Source of the DNA: Hoyosella subflava DQS3-9A1 | Lineage (GTDB): Bacteria > Actinomycetota > Actinomycetes > Mycobacteriales > Mycobacteriaceae | Reading direction: 5' to 3' | NCBI RefSeq assembly: GCF_000214175.1 | Contig: NC_015564.1 | Coordinates: forward strand, 496,001-560,000 | Length of the DNA stretch: 64,000 nucleotides | Shown here: in pieces, positions 9,606 to 17,844 of the stretch | How positions within the stretch are numbered: position 1 is the first letter of the stretch | How the letters are laid out: each line of letters starts with the position of its first letter | Made by a program: the position numbers and the translations under genes | The notes under the pieces: generated by a model | What the model was told of the DNA's origin: nothing | The model's input: only the letters and a program-made list of their open reading frames with translations | Databases searched by the model: none

Positions 9606-10985
9606 GTGAAACTAGATAACGCTGGTACATGGATCGCGCATATTGGCAAGCATGTCGGCAGTACATCGATGATGAACATGACCGCCTTCGATTATTGGTT
9701 TCGAGATGACCCACCAGGGGTGGATGAAGTCCAGCGATACGTGGAGTCACGCCTTGCTTCCTTGCCGTACTTTCGGGCAAGGGTCCGGCAGACACCGTTC
9801 GGCGTCGGGAACAGTCACTTGGTGCCCGTGGACGACTTCGACCTGTCGAGGCACGTCGAAGTGCGTGTAGCCCCAGGATCTGGCAGTTGGAACGAGTTGC
9901 GCGCCTTGCTGGCCGAACTCAGGGAGGAGCCGCTGGATCCTGAGCTGCCGCCATGGCACGTCACTGTAATTACCGGAGTGCAAGAGGTACCTGGCGGAAC
10001 AGGGCGCATTGTGTGCGTAGTGACACGGCTGGAGCATGCGGTCACCGACGGGGCGGGGAGTGTTGCGCTCGCGCGCCAGCTGTTTCCGGATGCTCCCAGT
10101 CTCGGAAGAACTGGCGCGGGTGAGGTGCCTGCAGCCGACCAGACGCAGCCGTCACTTCTGGCGGACGCGCTCCTGCATCTGCCGAAGCGGCTGGGCGCCT
10201 TCACCGGAAACGTTCGGGATGCGCTTGCTGCGCGCAAGTCTCAGAAGGTGACCGATGGGGATGTTCCTCCGCACCCCCCACTGCGGGGGCCCGCACCTGA
10301 AACCGCCATCGACCGGGCAAATGGGCCACTGAGGTACCGAGCCTTCGCCGTGCGTCTCGCAGAGGTTCAGCGAGCACGTGCTCTTGTGTCAGGCGCGACC
10401 ATCAACGATGTCTTTATTGCGGCCGTGGGTGGTGCTCTGCGGCGCTACCTGGAGAAGTTTGGCGAATTACCTCAGGAGGACCTCAGGTGTGCCATTACCG
10501 TAGCGACGGCCAAACGCGACCTGTCCCCATTCGTCGGAAACGACTTCACTATGGCTGCGGTGCCTTTCTGGATCGCGATCGAAGACCCGGTTGAGCGCCT
10601 CCACTGTGTCGTTCAGTCGACGCGCGCCGTAAAGGAGAAGCTTCGATCGGGACCAAAAGTCCCGATCGAACGGGCACTTCAGGCAATGCCCCCCCTGTTC
10701 ATCCCAAACATTCTGACGAAGCTATCCGGCGGCAAGTCCGCGGTTAACGCGGCGGTGGTCAATGTGCCGCGCGGCAGTCGGCCCATGTACTTCGGTGAAG
10801 CGAAGTCCGTTGCGTCGTTTGGCTTCCCCTTTACCGACGGAGTCCCGGTTGCGCACGCTGTGAGCTCGCTCGGTGACATTGCGACCGTGAATGTGCTGTA
10901 CGACTCCGCCGCTATTCGTGATGGCGACGCCTACCAGGAAATGCTCGAGGCCGAATTGGGCGCGTTTCTCGACTTGTCTGCCTGA
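9606..10985 (+). CDS. WS/DGAT-like acyltransferase with altered active-site motif
   Basis: The 459-residue protein starts at GTG and has the WS/DGAT layout: an N-terminal MKLDNAGTWIAHI block, PELPPWHVTVITGV, then EHAVTDG at 143-149 where active members have HHxxxDG, and a C-terminal VVNVPRGSRPMYF block. The second histidine and the aspartate are kept but the first histidine is glutamate. In the related condensation and acyltransferase families the second histidine is the general base, so activity may remain. It is closer to the broken copy at 6718 than to the divergent gene at 7851. A GC-rich hairpin follows the stop. Substrate unknown; a lipid or a peptide intermediate are both possible. Confidence 0.85.
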   Translation: MKLDNAGTWIAHIGKHVGSTSMMNMTAFDYWFRDDPPGVDEVQRYVESRLASLPYFRARVRQTPFGVGNSHLVPVDDFDLSRHVEVRVAPGSGSWNELRALLAELREEPLDPELPPWHVTVITGVQEVPGGTGRIVCVVTRLEHAVTDGAGSVALARQLFPDAPSLGRTGAGEVPAADQTQPSLLADALLHLPKRLGAFTGNVRDALAARKSQKVTDGDVPPHPPLRGPAPETAIDRANGPLRYRAFAVRLAEVQRARALVSGATINDVFIAAVGGALRRYLEKFGELPQEDLRCAITVATAKRDLSPFVGNDFTMAAVPFWIAIEDPVERLHCVVQSTRAVKEKLRSGPKVPIERALQAMPPLFIPNILTKLSGGKSAVNAAVVNVPRGSRPMYFGEAKSVASFGFPFTDGVPVAHAVSSLGDIATVNVLYDSAAIRDGDAYQEMLEAELGAFLDLSA

Positions 10986-10995
10986 CCTGCTGAGA

Positions 10996-11011
10996 GTGGG
11001 CTTCCGCCCAC
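10996..11011. terminator. Hairpin after the 9606 acyltransferase gene
   Basis: GTGGGC, a four-base loop TTCC, then GCCCAC, ten bases after the stop codon. There is no T-run, which is common for actinobacterial terminators. Likely end of the acyltransferase transcript. Confidence 0.5.
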
Positions 11012-11250
11012 ATACCGGGGCGCATGTGTAACTCCCCGTACTCGTTTCGTAACCACTTTGTGTGAACAACAGGGGTCTCACGAGCCACATGTGCCAGTAG
11101 TCTCGGACCAGTGCTTGACCGTCGCATCTCGGCTTGCGTTTACGACCGCGCTCTGAGATGCGTACGGGGAGCTGCCATGTCGGAACTCGCGAGAAAGCTG
11201 GTTGCTGAATTTCGTTGTCGGTCGCACGGTCGAATGAGGTAGGTCTGCAA

Positions 11251-11706
11251 GTGGATGAAGAAGTGAGGGCTTGGACACTTCACCGCTTGATCTCTACTGC
11301 CGCGGCGGTCGCGCCGAAATCAGGGTCAGTGGGCGAACAAGGGGCAGAGGTAACCTTTGCCCAGCTCATTGAAGCGGCTCGCGAAATCTGGTCACGCACC
11401 TTCGATGGCGAGATCGACGAAAGCTCAGCTGTGCTGCTCGCTGTTGCTGGCACCGTCTTTGCTGCAGATGGCCAGGATGGGGCTCAACAGCTTGCAGAGA
11501 AGCTTGGCAGCATCGTCGCCTCAATCGACGGTTCGAGCGGTGACGATGCGGAAGAGACGCAGGAAACTGTAGGCGAAGAACGTCGCGCGATCGTCCTCAG
11601 GCTCTTTGAAGAGCGGTTGTGTTCAGCCGCCGTCCGGAGGCAGCAAACAAACGGCACTGCCTCTGAGCATATCGAGCGTTACACCCGCGCAGTCGCCTCA
11701 ATGTAG
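11251..11706 (+). CDS. Small acidic protein of unknown function
   Basis: I do not recognise a family. The GTG at 11251 is preferred because GAGGTAGGT lies just upstream; the frame is open from a TTG at 11215. The product is about 151 residues, soluble, acidic in the middle (GDDAEETQETVGEE) and without membrane segments or a signal peptide. The first 45 residues (TLHRLISTAAAVAPKSG, then VTFAQLIEAAREIW) faintly recall the beginning of an NRPS adenylation domain, but no adenylation core motif follows. It lies between the acyltransferase and the convergent ABC exporter, so it may belong to the same accessory locus. Confidence 0.6.
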   Translation: MDEEVRAWTLHRLISTAAAVAPKSGSVGEQGAEVTFAQLIEAAREIWSRTFDGEIDESSAVLLAVAGTVFAADGQDGAQQLAEKLGSIVASIDGSSGDDAEETQETVGEERRAIVLRLFEERLCSAAVRRQQTNGTASEHIERYTRAVASM

Positions 11707-11747
11707 AGCCAGTTCACAGCCAGTTTACTGGCCCTCCAGAAAGTTAC

Positions 11748-12593
11748 TCAGCCTGCGGCGGATCTCCGATAACCCACGATCGCGGGCACCGAGAACAGCA
11801 CCACCAGGCTGCCTGACCATATCGCGCAGCGAATCAGCGGCGAGCTGAAGTCTTCGCCCAGCGCGATGGCTCGCATCGCTTCCACCGCGTGTGAAAGCGG
11901 CTGGTTCTCCACGAATGGCTGCGCCCATGAGGGAAAAGCCTGCAAGGGTACGAAACCAGAGCTGAAAAACATCCCGAACATGATGAACAGTTGCAGCGCC
12001 GCGATCAGCGTTTGCTTCGTCGTGATCAGCGCACATGCTGTCGCCACCGTTGCGAATCCGATACCGAACATCAGCGGTACGGAGAGGAATGCGAAAGTTG
12101 CTGTGACACTGTTGAGGCGGAACCCCAGTGGAAAAGCAACGATCAGAATCAAAATCGTGGTGAGGACGATCCGGACCGCCTCAGCCATGAGACGGCCCGC
12201 TAAATCGGCTCCCCGGTGAATCGGCAGCGACCAGTACCGGCTGAGGACGCCATTTTCGCGTTCCTGGATTACGAGAACGACGCCCGCAATCGACCCCACC
12301 ATCGCCGCCACCAGTGACATCAAGGGGGCGAAACGGTAGGCAGCCGGCTCGTTCGAGAAGCCTTCCATGGTGATGCCAATGACCATCCACAACATCACAA
12401 GCATGATCGCCGGGTACGCGACAGCCTGAACCATCGTCAGCGGGTCACGGCTCCAGATGGTCAACAGGCGCTTCGTCATGAGCAGGCTTTGCCTGACGAA
12501 AGTGACTGGCGATGATTCTGACCGCGTGAAGTTCAGCTCAGGGAACTGAGTTGTGGCGGTAGGGCGCGGGTTCGTGTTCATCGCTGTCCTCAT
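11748..12593 (-). CDS. ABC-2 type permease, second subunit of a Drr-like exporter
   Basis: An integral membrane subunit with about six hydrophobic segments, of the ABC-2/DrrB-DrrC type that exports drugs or lipids. The family block before the last membrane segments is clear (GFVPLQAFPSWAQPF, then NQPLSHAVEAMRAI). The ATG at 12593 overlaps the stop of the preceding permease as ATGA, with GGAGGAG directly before it. An in-frame ATG at 12581 has better spacing to GAGGA and could be the real start. The overlap implies translational coupling. It is the last gene of the three-gene exporter operon. Confidence 0.9.
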   Translation of the reverse strand: MRTAMNTNPRPTATTQFPELNFTRSESSPVTFVRQSLLMTKRLLTIWSRDPLTMVQAVAYPAIMLVMLWMVIGITMEGFSNEPAAYRFAPLMSLVAAMVGSIAGVVLVIQERENGVLSRYWSLPIHRGADLAGRLMAEAVRIVLTTILILIVAFPLGFRLNSVTATFAFLSVPLMFGIGFATVATACALITTKQTLIAALQLFIMFGMFFSSGFVPLQAFPSWAQPFVENQPLSHAVEAMRAIALGEDFSSPLIRCAIWSGSLVVLFSVPAIVGYRRSAAG

Positions 12594-13420
12594 CTCCTCC
12601 GCGCTGCTGCCCACATGGCTAGACCGCCAAGCGCTATGAACAGGGCAGCACTCCAAACAAGTCCAGGCCCAATCGTGTCCCAGGTTGCGGTTCCGCCTGC
12701 GAAGGCCCTCATAGTCTCGGCAAACTGCGATACTGGCTGGTTGCGCACGAACGGCTGCGCGAACTCTGGGAAACCTGTTTCTGGAATCAGTCCTGTCGAC
12801 ATCATCCCGAAGATCAGGATGGGGAGTGTGAGGGCCTGGGTGACTGCACGCGGATTGGCAGTAATGGTTCCCAACGCGTCGGCACCCAGAATCAGACTGA
12901 ACCCCACGAAGAGAACGAACACGATGAAGAACGCCGCGTTCAGGGCGCCACCTTCGAATCGGAAGTTGATTATGTGCCCGTAGGCGATTGCGGCCGCAAG
13001 TGCGACTACCGCGCGCGCGAAGTGTCCCGTCATGCGGGAGAACAAAGGCACGGCACGTGGTATCGGCATTGTGTAGAGCCGTGCAGTCATGCCCTGCTGG
13101 GCATCGCGTGCCGCTTTCAATGCGGCCTGCTGCATCGTCAGGGCAACCGCGCCAAACGCAATGAGCGGCACCACGAACTGTCCGTAGTTGCGCACACCCC
13201 CGCCACCCATGTAGGTGGGCAGTTCCAGCATCGTCCTCAGGGGCACGTAGTAGGCGAGGGTGAAAATCGCGGGAGTGATCAGCGCGATGATGAAGTCGCC
13301 GTTGCGGGCCATCTCGCGCAGCGAGCGTGTGCTGAGCGCAGCCCACTGGCGCAATGCGGTCGACCTAGACGACAGCGTTTCGTTGGCCGTCAGCGACAGC
13401 GAAATGACCCCGGACGTCAT
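12590..13420 (-). CDS. ABC-2 type permease, first subunit of a Drr-like exporter
   Basis: 276 residues, about six membrane segments, with the same ABC-2 signature as its partner (GLIPETGFPEFAQPF, NQPVSQFAETMRAF), so the two permeases are related and likely form a heterodimer. Its ATG overlaps the stop of the ATPase gene as ATGA, and its own stop overlaps the next gene, so the three are translated as one coupled unit. In mycobacteria and streptomycetes such DrrABC sets export anthracyclines or large lipids. Here the neighbouring NRPS and acyltransferases suggest an acylated peptide or lipid as cargo, which is inference. Confidence 0.9.
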   Translation of the reverse strand: MTSGVISLSLTANETLSSRSTALRQWAALSTRSLREMARNGDFIIALITPAIFTLAYYVPLRTMLELPTYMGGGGVRNYGQFVVPLIAFGAVALTMQQAALKAARDAQQGMTARLYTMPIPRAVPLFSRMTGHFARAVVALAAAIAYGHIINFRFEGGALNAAFFIVFVLFVGFSLILGADALGTITANPRAVTQALTLPILIFGMMSTGLIPETGFPEFAQPFVRNQPVSQFAETMRAFAGGTATWDTIGPGLVWSAALFIALGGLAMWAAARRR

Positions 13421-14394
13421 TTGCCGCCCTTCTGTGCCGTGCCGTGACCGGTGAGGGCGAGGAACACGTCATCGAGTGACGGGCGGCGCAGCGCCACGTC
13501 TTCAAGCTCGATTCCCTCGGCGGAAAGCCGGCGCAGCACTTCGCTGAGCGTGGCCGGTCCATCCTCGGCGGGAATGGCGATCCGGTCGGCCTCCTCAGGG
13601 AGCTCCCCTGGGACAGCACCGTCAGGGTAAAGATCCGCGACCAGGAGCTGGATTTTGCGCAATTGACTCGGCTCAAGCGGTACAACCTCGCAGAAGGTTC
13701 CGCCCGTGCGTTCCTTCAGCTGGTTCGCAGTACCTTCGGCGATGACAGTGCCTTTGTCGATCACGATGATGTTGTCGCTGAGCAGGTCTGCTTCTTCGAG
13801 ATACTGGGTCGTCAGCAGAACGGTGATGCCTTCGTTCTTCAGTTCACTGACCAGTGACCACACAGCCTGACGGCTGCGCGGGTCGAGACCGGTCGTCGGC
13901 TCGTCGAGAAACACCACTTCTGGGCGGGTGACGAGTCCGCACGCGATGTCGATGCGCCGGCGCATACCACCCGAGTAACCGCCTACCCGGCGGTTACCTG
14001 CGTGTTCGAGATCGAAAGCGGTGAGGAGCTGATCGGCCCGTGTATGGGCGGACTTGCGGTTCAGTCCCATCAGCCGGCCAAACAGCACCAGGTTCTCGCG
14101 ACCGGTCAATGTTTCGTCGAGCGCGGCATACTGCCCGGTCAGCATGATAGAGCGGCGCACCTGGGCGGCCTGCTCGACCACGTCGTACCCTGCGACCCAT
14201 GCTTTGCCGAAGTCGGGACGCTGGAGGGTCGAGAGAATGCTGACAGTGGTGGTCTTGCCGGCGCCGTTAGGACCGAGAACGCCGAGGACGGTCCCCTTAG
14301 GGACGGAGAAGCTGATCCCGCTCAGTGCGGTAACGTCACCGAAGGTCTTGACGACGTCGTCGACGAGAACGGCGGTCTCCGGCGATGAACGCAT
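13417..14394 (-). CDS. ABC transporter ATP-binding protein, DrrA-like
   Basis: The 325-residue ATPase has Walker A GPNGAGKTT, the Q-loop LTGQYAALDE, signature YSGGMRRR, Walker B VVFLDEPTTGLDP and the H-loop position replaced by Q (LLTTQYLEEAD), as is usual in DrrA proteins. A C-terminal extension of about 90 residues, including RRPSLDDVFLALTGH, is also typical of the DrrA subfamily. It powers the two permeases encoded directly downstream. The gene is first in its operon; the 257-bp gap to the divergent hydrolase gene at 14652 should hold both promoters. Confidence 0.95.
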   Translation of the reverse strand: MRSSPETAVLVDDVVKTFGDVTALSGISFSVPKGTVLGVLGPNGAGKTTTVSILSTLQRPDFGKAWVAGYDVVEQAAQVRRSIMLTGQYAALDETLTGRENLVLFGRLMGLNRKSAHTRADQLLTAFDLEHAGNRRVGGYSGGMRRRIDIACGLVTRPEVVFLDEPTTGLDPRSRQAVWSLVSELKNEGITVLLTTQYLEEADLLSDNIIVIDKGTVIAEGTANQLKERTGGTFCEVVPLEPSQLRKIQLLVADLYPDGAVPGELPEEADRIAIPAEDGPATLSEVLRRLSAEGIELEDVALRRPSLDDVFLALTGHGTAQKGGK

Positions 14395-14651
14395 CCAAAC
14401 TCCTGTTTGCGGTCAGTGTGGCGCAAAACCCCCACACAGTGTGTCCGAATGGAGTGCCATCCGGCATTCTGCTGGGCAGGCGCCTGCGCCCCAATGGTAA
14501 GCAGACCCCGCGTTGCTTGACCGGCAGACCTAGTTCAAGGTGTATTGATCGGACAGGCAACGGACTTATCGTAGCCCGCTGAGCCTACGTTACTTGCCGG
14601 TCATGAGTTGTCGCTCAATTCACAACAGTGATCTAAGGAGAATTACGAGCC

Positions 14652-15464
14652 ATGCCTACTGTGGAGCTGAATGGGATTCGCCTGAGTTACCGAGTTCACG
14701 GTAAAGGTCCGCTCGTTGTTTTCGTTATGGGTACGGGTAGCCCAGGTCGAGTCTGGGAGATGTATCAGGTTCCCGCGCTTGTGAAGGCGGGCTACACAGC
14801 CGTCACCTTCGAAAACCGCGGAATCGCGCCATCCGACGAGTGCGCAGCAGGTTTCACGATTGATGACATGGTGGAGGATACGGCGGCGCTGATCGAGCAC
14901 CTGGCTGCTCAGGGCCACGGACCGGCGTGCGTGGTGGGCACATCACTAGGCTCGCGCATCACCCAGGAACTGTGCCTCGCGCGTCCGGATTTGGTGAAGA
15001 AAGCGGTGCTCTTGACCGCGCACGGGCGCATGGATCCGGTGATCCGCTCACTTTCTCAGGGTGAACGGGAGATTTACGACAAAAATGTGTCGTTGCCGCC
15101 CTCGTACCAGGCTGCGGTGAACGCAATTATGAATCTCTCTCCAGCTACGCTCCGTGACGATCAGAATGCTCTCGACTGGCTGGCAATTATCGAGTATTCG
15201 ACCGGTCCGGCATCGGCTGGTGTGCGGGCGCAAATGGGGCTGTCCGATTTTCCGAGCAGAGTCGATGCGTACCGCAGCATCACGGTACCGGTGCTGGCCG
15301 TCGGATACCTCGATGACAGGCTGATCCCGCCCCATCTGGCGCGCGAAGTAGCGGACGCGATCCCCGGAGCCCGCTATGCGGAGGTGCGCGACGCCGGACA
15401 CTACGGTGCCCTCGAACAGCCGGGCCGCGTGAACAGTCTGATTCTCGAATTCCTCAGTGCTTGA
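14652..15464 (+). CDS. Alpha/beta-fold hydrolase
   Basis: 270 residues, start ATG behind AAGGAGAATTACGAGCC, a strong ribosome-binding site. It shows the alpha/beta hydrolase order: oxyanion region VMGTGSPG near 26-32, nucleophile elbow GTSLGS with Ser98, an acidic residue in YLDDRLIP and the catalytic His in DAGHYGALEQP near the C-terminus. The family covers esterases, haloperoxidases and C-C hydrolases, so the substrate cannot be named. There is no signal peptide, so it is cytoplasmic. Its 3' end overlaps the convergent AmaP-like gene by 11 bp. Confidence 0.9.
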   Translation: MPTVELNGIRLSYRVHGKGPLVVFVMGTGSPGRVWEMYQVPALVKAGYTAVTFENRGIAPSDECAAGFTIDDMVEDTAALIEHLAAQGHGPACVVGTSLGSRITQELCLARPDLVKKAVLLTAHGRMDPVIRSLSQGEREIYDKNVSLPPSYQAAVNAIMNLSPATLRDDQNALDWLAIIEYSTGPASAGVRAQMGLSDFPSRVDAYRSITVPVLAVGYLDDRLIPPHLAREVADAIPGARYAEVRDAGHYGALEQPGRVNSLILEFLSA

Positions 15465-16029
15465 TCGGAACTGGACGATTCCGGGTGACTTCGAAGAAGA
15501 CGGGAATCGCGATGGGTGCACCTTCGAGTGCGAGATAAATGTCGGCGATGGAGTCGGCGACCGCGCCGCCCGCCTGACCTAGATCTGCGTTGCCGGGGAG
15601 TGTGATCGTGAGGCTGATTGTCGGCACACCCCGGTCAAGGAAGGGGTGCGCGCGAACGTCAGTCGCAGCGGGAATCCGTCCCTTCAGGTCGTGAGCGACA
15701 GCGCCTGCGAGTGCGCGGAGATCAACGGTGAGGTGGCCGTCGGCGCTATCCGGGTCGAGAACGACGGGGCCAATGCGATCTGGCCACAACGCGAGCCCCA
15801 CCACGAGCCCCCCGAGTGCGATCGCCAAGATTGAGATACCGAAAACAGCTCGCGGCCACCATCGTTCATCGGTGAGTTCGAGCAGTGTTTCGGGGTTGAT
15901 ATGCCCTGCCGCCGTCCGCGCCCACCCCCAGCCAGCTTGATAGCCAAGAACGACGAGCGCACCGAGGGCGAGGATAGTGCCGACCATCACGCTGACGACC
16001 CGGTTCAGTGCGACGATCAGCGCCGTCAT
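15454..16029 (-). CDS. AmaP-like membrane protein of an Asp23-type envelope operon
   Basis: 191 residues with two N-terminal membrane segments (VVSVMVGTILALGALVVLGY and VFGISILAIALGGLVVGLAL) followed by a cytoplasmic domain of about 100 residues. This layout, and its place as last gene after an Asp23/DUF6286-type gene, match actinobacterial alkaline-shock membrane anchor proteins (AmaP). The start ATG overlaps the previous stop (ATGA). The family is linked to envelope stress; the exact role in actinobacteria is not known. Identity rests on layout and context more than on a diagnostic motif. Confidence 0.7.
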   Translation of the reverse strand: MTALIVALNRVVSVMVGTILALGALVVLGYQAGWGWARTAAGHINPETLLELTDERWWPRAVFGISILAIALGGLVVGLALWPDRIGPVVLDPDSADGHLTVDLRALAGAVAHDLKGRIPAATDVRAHPFLDRGVPTISLTITLPGNADLGQAGGAVADSIADIYLALEGAPIAIPVFFEVTRNRPVPIKH

Positions 16030-16976
16030 CGGACGCCGTCCGAGGCTATCGCTGACCCAACTTTGACTTCGATGGCGAGAGGGTCCTGCAGCAGCACCAG
16101 CCCCGACTGAACCGCCTCATGCACGCGGTCGTGAAGCCCAGGATCGCCCGCATTCGATACATCGATCGTTACGATCGCCCGCTTGCGCGAGACAGTGGTG
16201 CGCGCGTTGATGACACCGGGTATTTCTCGCGCAAGCGCAGAGCACCGCCGCGCGATGTCTTTAGGGCGCATCCAGGCAGGATCTTCCGTGGCGAGCCGGA
16301 AGTGCGTTTTCCGTCGGGGAAGAACCGCGGCGATAAGCGCATACACTCCAACGACGAGGGCTGCCGCGGCGGGAAAATACATCCAGTTCTGCCACCCAGT
16401 TCCGACAAGGGATTCAAGCGTCGGCGGTATCCAGGCAGGCCCTGGGAGAAGCTCGCGAAAAATGAGGAAGTCTCGCACGCCGATGGCGCCGAGCACGATC
16501 AGTCCAGCGCCAGCTATCAGCCCGAAATAGAGGGCCGCGGGGGTAGAGAGTGGATCGTGGGGGATCGTCGGCGGATGTGGCGGGTGCTCGGGTTCACCCT
16601 CGACAGTCGCGTGATGCGACTCGCGCGCGGCTGCGAAGGCGGAGACCCGGATGTCGATACGTGCGGGATGCTCTCCCGTCAGTGCGGCTATGTCCTTCCC
16701 GACGCGTGCACGCAGCTCGTGCGTCACATGGGATAAGCGCGCCGGCCACGCGGTCGCGACATCAAGCGTGATGTGGGCGTCCGCGGGTGTTCGCAAGCCG
16801 GTCCTGGCAAACGCTACCGACGCGTTGGGGAGGTCGCGGCGGGCGAAACGGGTGCGGTAGGCGGCTACGTCGGGCAGTGACTTTGCGGCTGCGACCGCGA
16901 CACGGGTGAGGACGCGCTCACGGATGTCGAGGTGCCCCCGGTCACCCCGGCCGTCGGGAGTTTCCAGCTCAGCCAC
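16026..16976 (-). CDS. Asp23/Gls24-like protein fused to a DUF6286-type membrane domain
   Basis: I place the start at GTG 16976, behind a GGAG; it overlaps the end of the small upstream membrane gene by 8 bp. The 316-residue product has an N-terminal Asp23-like domain (GHLDIRERVLTRVAVAAAKS), a Pro/His-rich linker near 140-155, two membrane segments (LIAGAGLIVLGAIGV and AAAALVVGVYALIAAVL) and a C-terminal cytoplasmic domain. It appears to combine two proteins that are separate in many actinobacteria. A role in envelope stress together with the AmaP-like neighbour is inferred from family knowledge. Confidence 0.75.
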   Translation of the reverse strand: MAELETPDGRGDRGHLDIRERVLTRVAVAAAKSLPDVAAYRTRFARRDLPNASVAFARTGLRTPADAHITLDVATAWPARLSHVTHELRARVGKDIAALTGEHPARIDIRVSAFAAARESHHATVEGEPEHPPHPPTIPHDPLSTPAALYFGLIAGAGLIVLGAIGVRDFLIFRELLPGPAWIPPTLESLVGTGWQNWMYFPAAAALVVGVYALIAAVLPRRKTHFRLATEDPAWMRPKDIARRCSALAREIPGVINARTTVSRKRAIVTIDVSNAGDPGLHDRVHEAVQSGLVLLQDPLAIEVKVGSAIASDGVR

Positions 16977-17148
16977 GACCGCGGCTCCGCAGGAGGGCGC
17001 CCAGATCGATATAACCATCGCGATGTGCGCCGAGTGTAAGCCCAATTGCGCCGAATGCGGCAGCGAGGAACAAGCCACTGGAGCCGCCCCAGATGAACGC
17101 GAGGGCCAGAAGCAGGCCGGTGAACAGGCCCGCCGCAGTGTTGTTCAT
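16969..17148 (-). CDS. Small membrane protein, DUF2273-like
   Basis: 59 residues with two hydrophobic segments (AAGLFTGLLLALAFIWG and GLFLAAAFGAIGLTLGA) and a short basic tail. The ATG at 17148 has AAGGGAG six bases upstream, better than the ATG at 17175. Small two-helix proteins of this kind (DUF2273) are regular members of Asp23/AmaP operons. It is the first gene of this three-gene operon. Confidence 0.75.
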   Translation of the reverse strand: MNNTAAGLFTGLLLALAFIWGGSSGLFLAAAFGAIGLTLGAHRDGYIDLGALLRSRGRG

Positions 17149-17170
17149 TCCGACTCCCTTGTCTGAGGGC

Positions 17171-17190
17171 ATCATCAGGCATCATCAGGC
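17171..17190. repeat. Tandem duplication of a 10-bp unit
   Basis: ATCATCAGGC occurs twice in direct succession, in the divergent promoter gap between the Asp23-type operon and the hotdog-protein gene. It could be an operator or chance slippage. Confidence 0.5.
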
Positions 17191-17286
17191 TACGCTCCGC
17201 TGATGTCGGAGGAGGAGCCATCCGGCAGCAGCGCCAAGTTAACGCCCGCTAGACCGTGGGGTCCCCGCGGCGTATGCTCACGCCCC

Positions 17287-17790
17287 GTGAATACGTCAAA
17301 TCAGTCGTCGCAAAGTAAGGCCGAGCCGAGGGCCCTGGGTCTCTGGCGGCGTTTCGGGGGTAACCGGATCGGCCGACTCGCCTTTTCAGCTGGAGTGTGG
17401 GCGAAAGCCCCCTACTTTGTGACGGTTGTGCCAGTGGTGCGAAGCGCGGAACCTGGACGTGTTGTCATGAGCTCGCCTAAGTGGCCTGGCGTACACAACC
17501 ACATCGGCACGTTCCATGCGATCGCCATGTGCAATATCGCCGAAGCTGCCATGGGTGTCCTCATGGAGGTGACGGTCCAGCCGAGCCATCAGTGGATACC
17601 AAAGGGGATGGCGGTTGACTACCTGGCCAAGGCTCCGTCAAGCTTGACCGCTACTGCGACAATTGAGCCGATCGACTTCGGAACCATCAGTGATGGTACT
17701 GACGTAGTCGTCACGGTTTCGATCACGGACAAGAACGGCAACGAAGTCGTGAACGCTCGGATCACGACTTGGGTTCGCCCGAAAAATTAG
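17287..17790 (+). CDS. DUF4442 hotdog-fold thioesterase-like protein
   Basis: The frame is open earlier, but the sequence resembling the family begins after GTG 17287, giving 167 residues. The pattern HNHIGTFHAIAMCNIAEAAMG, then IPKGMAVDYLAKA and a C-terminal beta-strand series, is that of DUF4442, a hotdog-fold family close to PaaI-type acyl-CoA thioesterases. The likely reaction is hydrolysis of an acyl-CoA; the substrate is unknown. It lies just upstream of the S10 operon in the same direction. Confidence 0.8.
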   Translation: MNTSNQSSQSKAEPRALGLWRRFGGNRIGRLAFSAGVWAKAPYFVTVVPVVRSAEPGRVVMSSPKWPGVHNHIGTFHAIAMCNIAEAAMGVLMEVTVQPSHQWIPKGMAVDYLAKAPSSLTATATIEPIDFGTISDGTDVVVTVSITDKNGNEVVNARITTWVRPKN

Positions 17791-17815
17791 CTGGAACGGC
17801 GGTTATACCCCGGAT

Positions 17816-17844
17816 TTGGCTGATCACTCCTTGTAAGGCATACT
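17816..17844 (+). promoter_or_regulatory. Candidate promoter of the S10 ribosomal operon
   Basis: TTGGCT, 17 bases, CATACT, fitting a vegetative sigma-A type promoter about 430 bp before rpsJ. Match by eye only. Confidence 0.45.
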
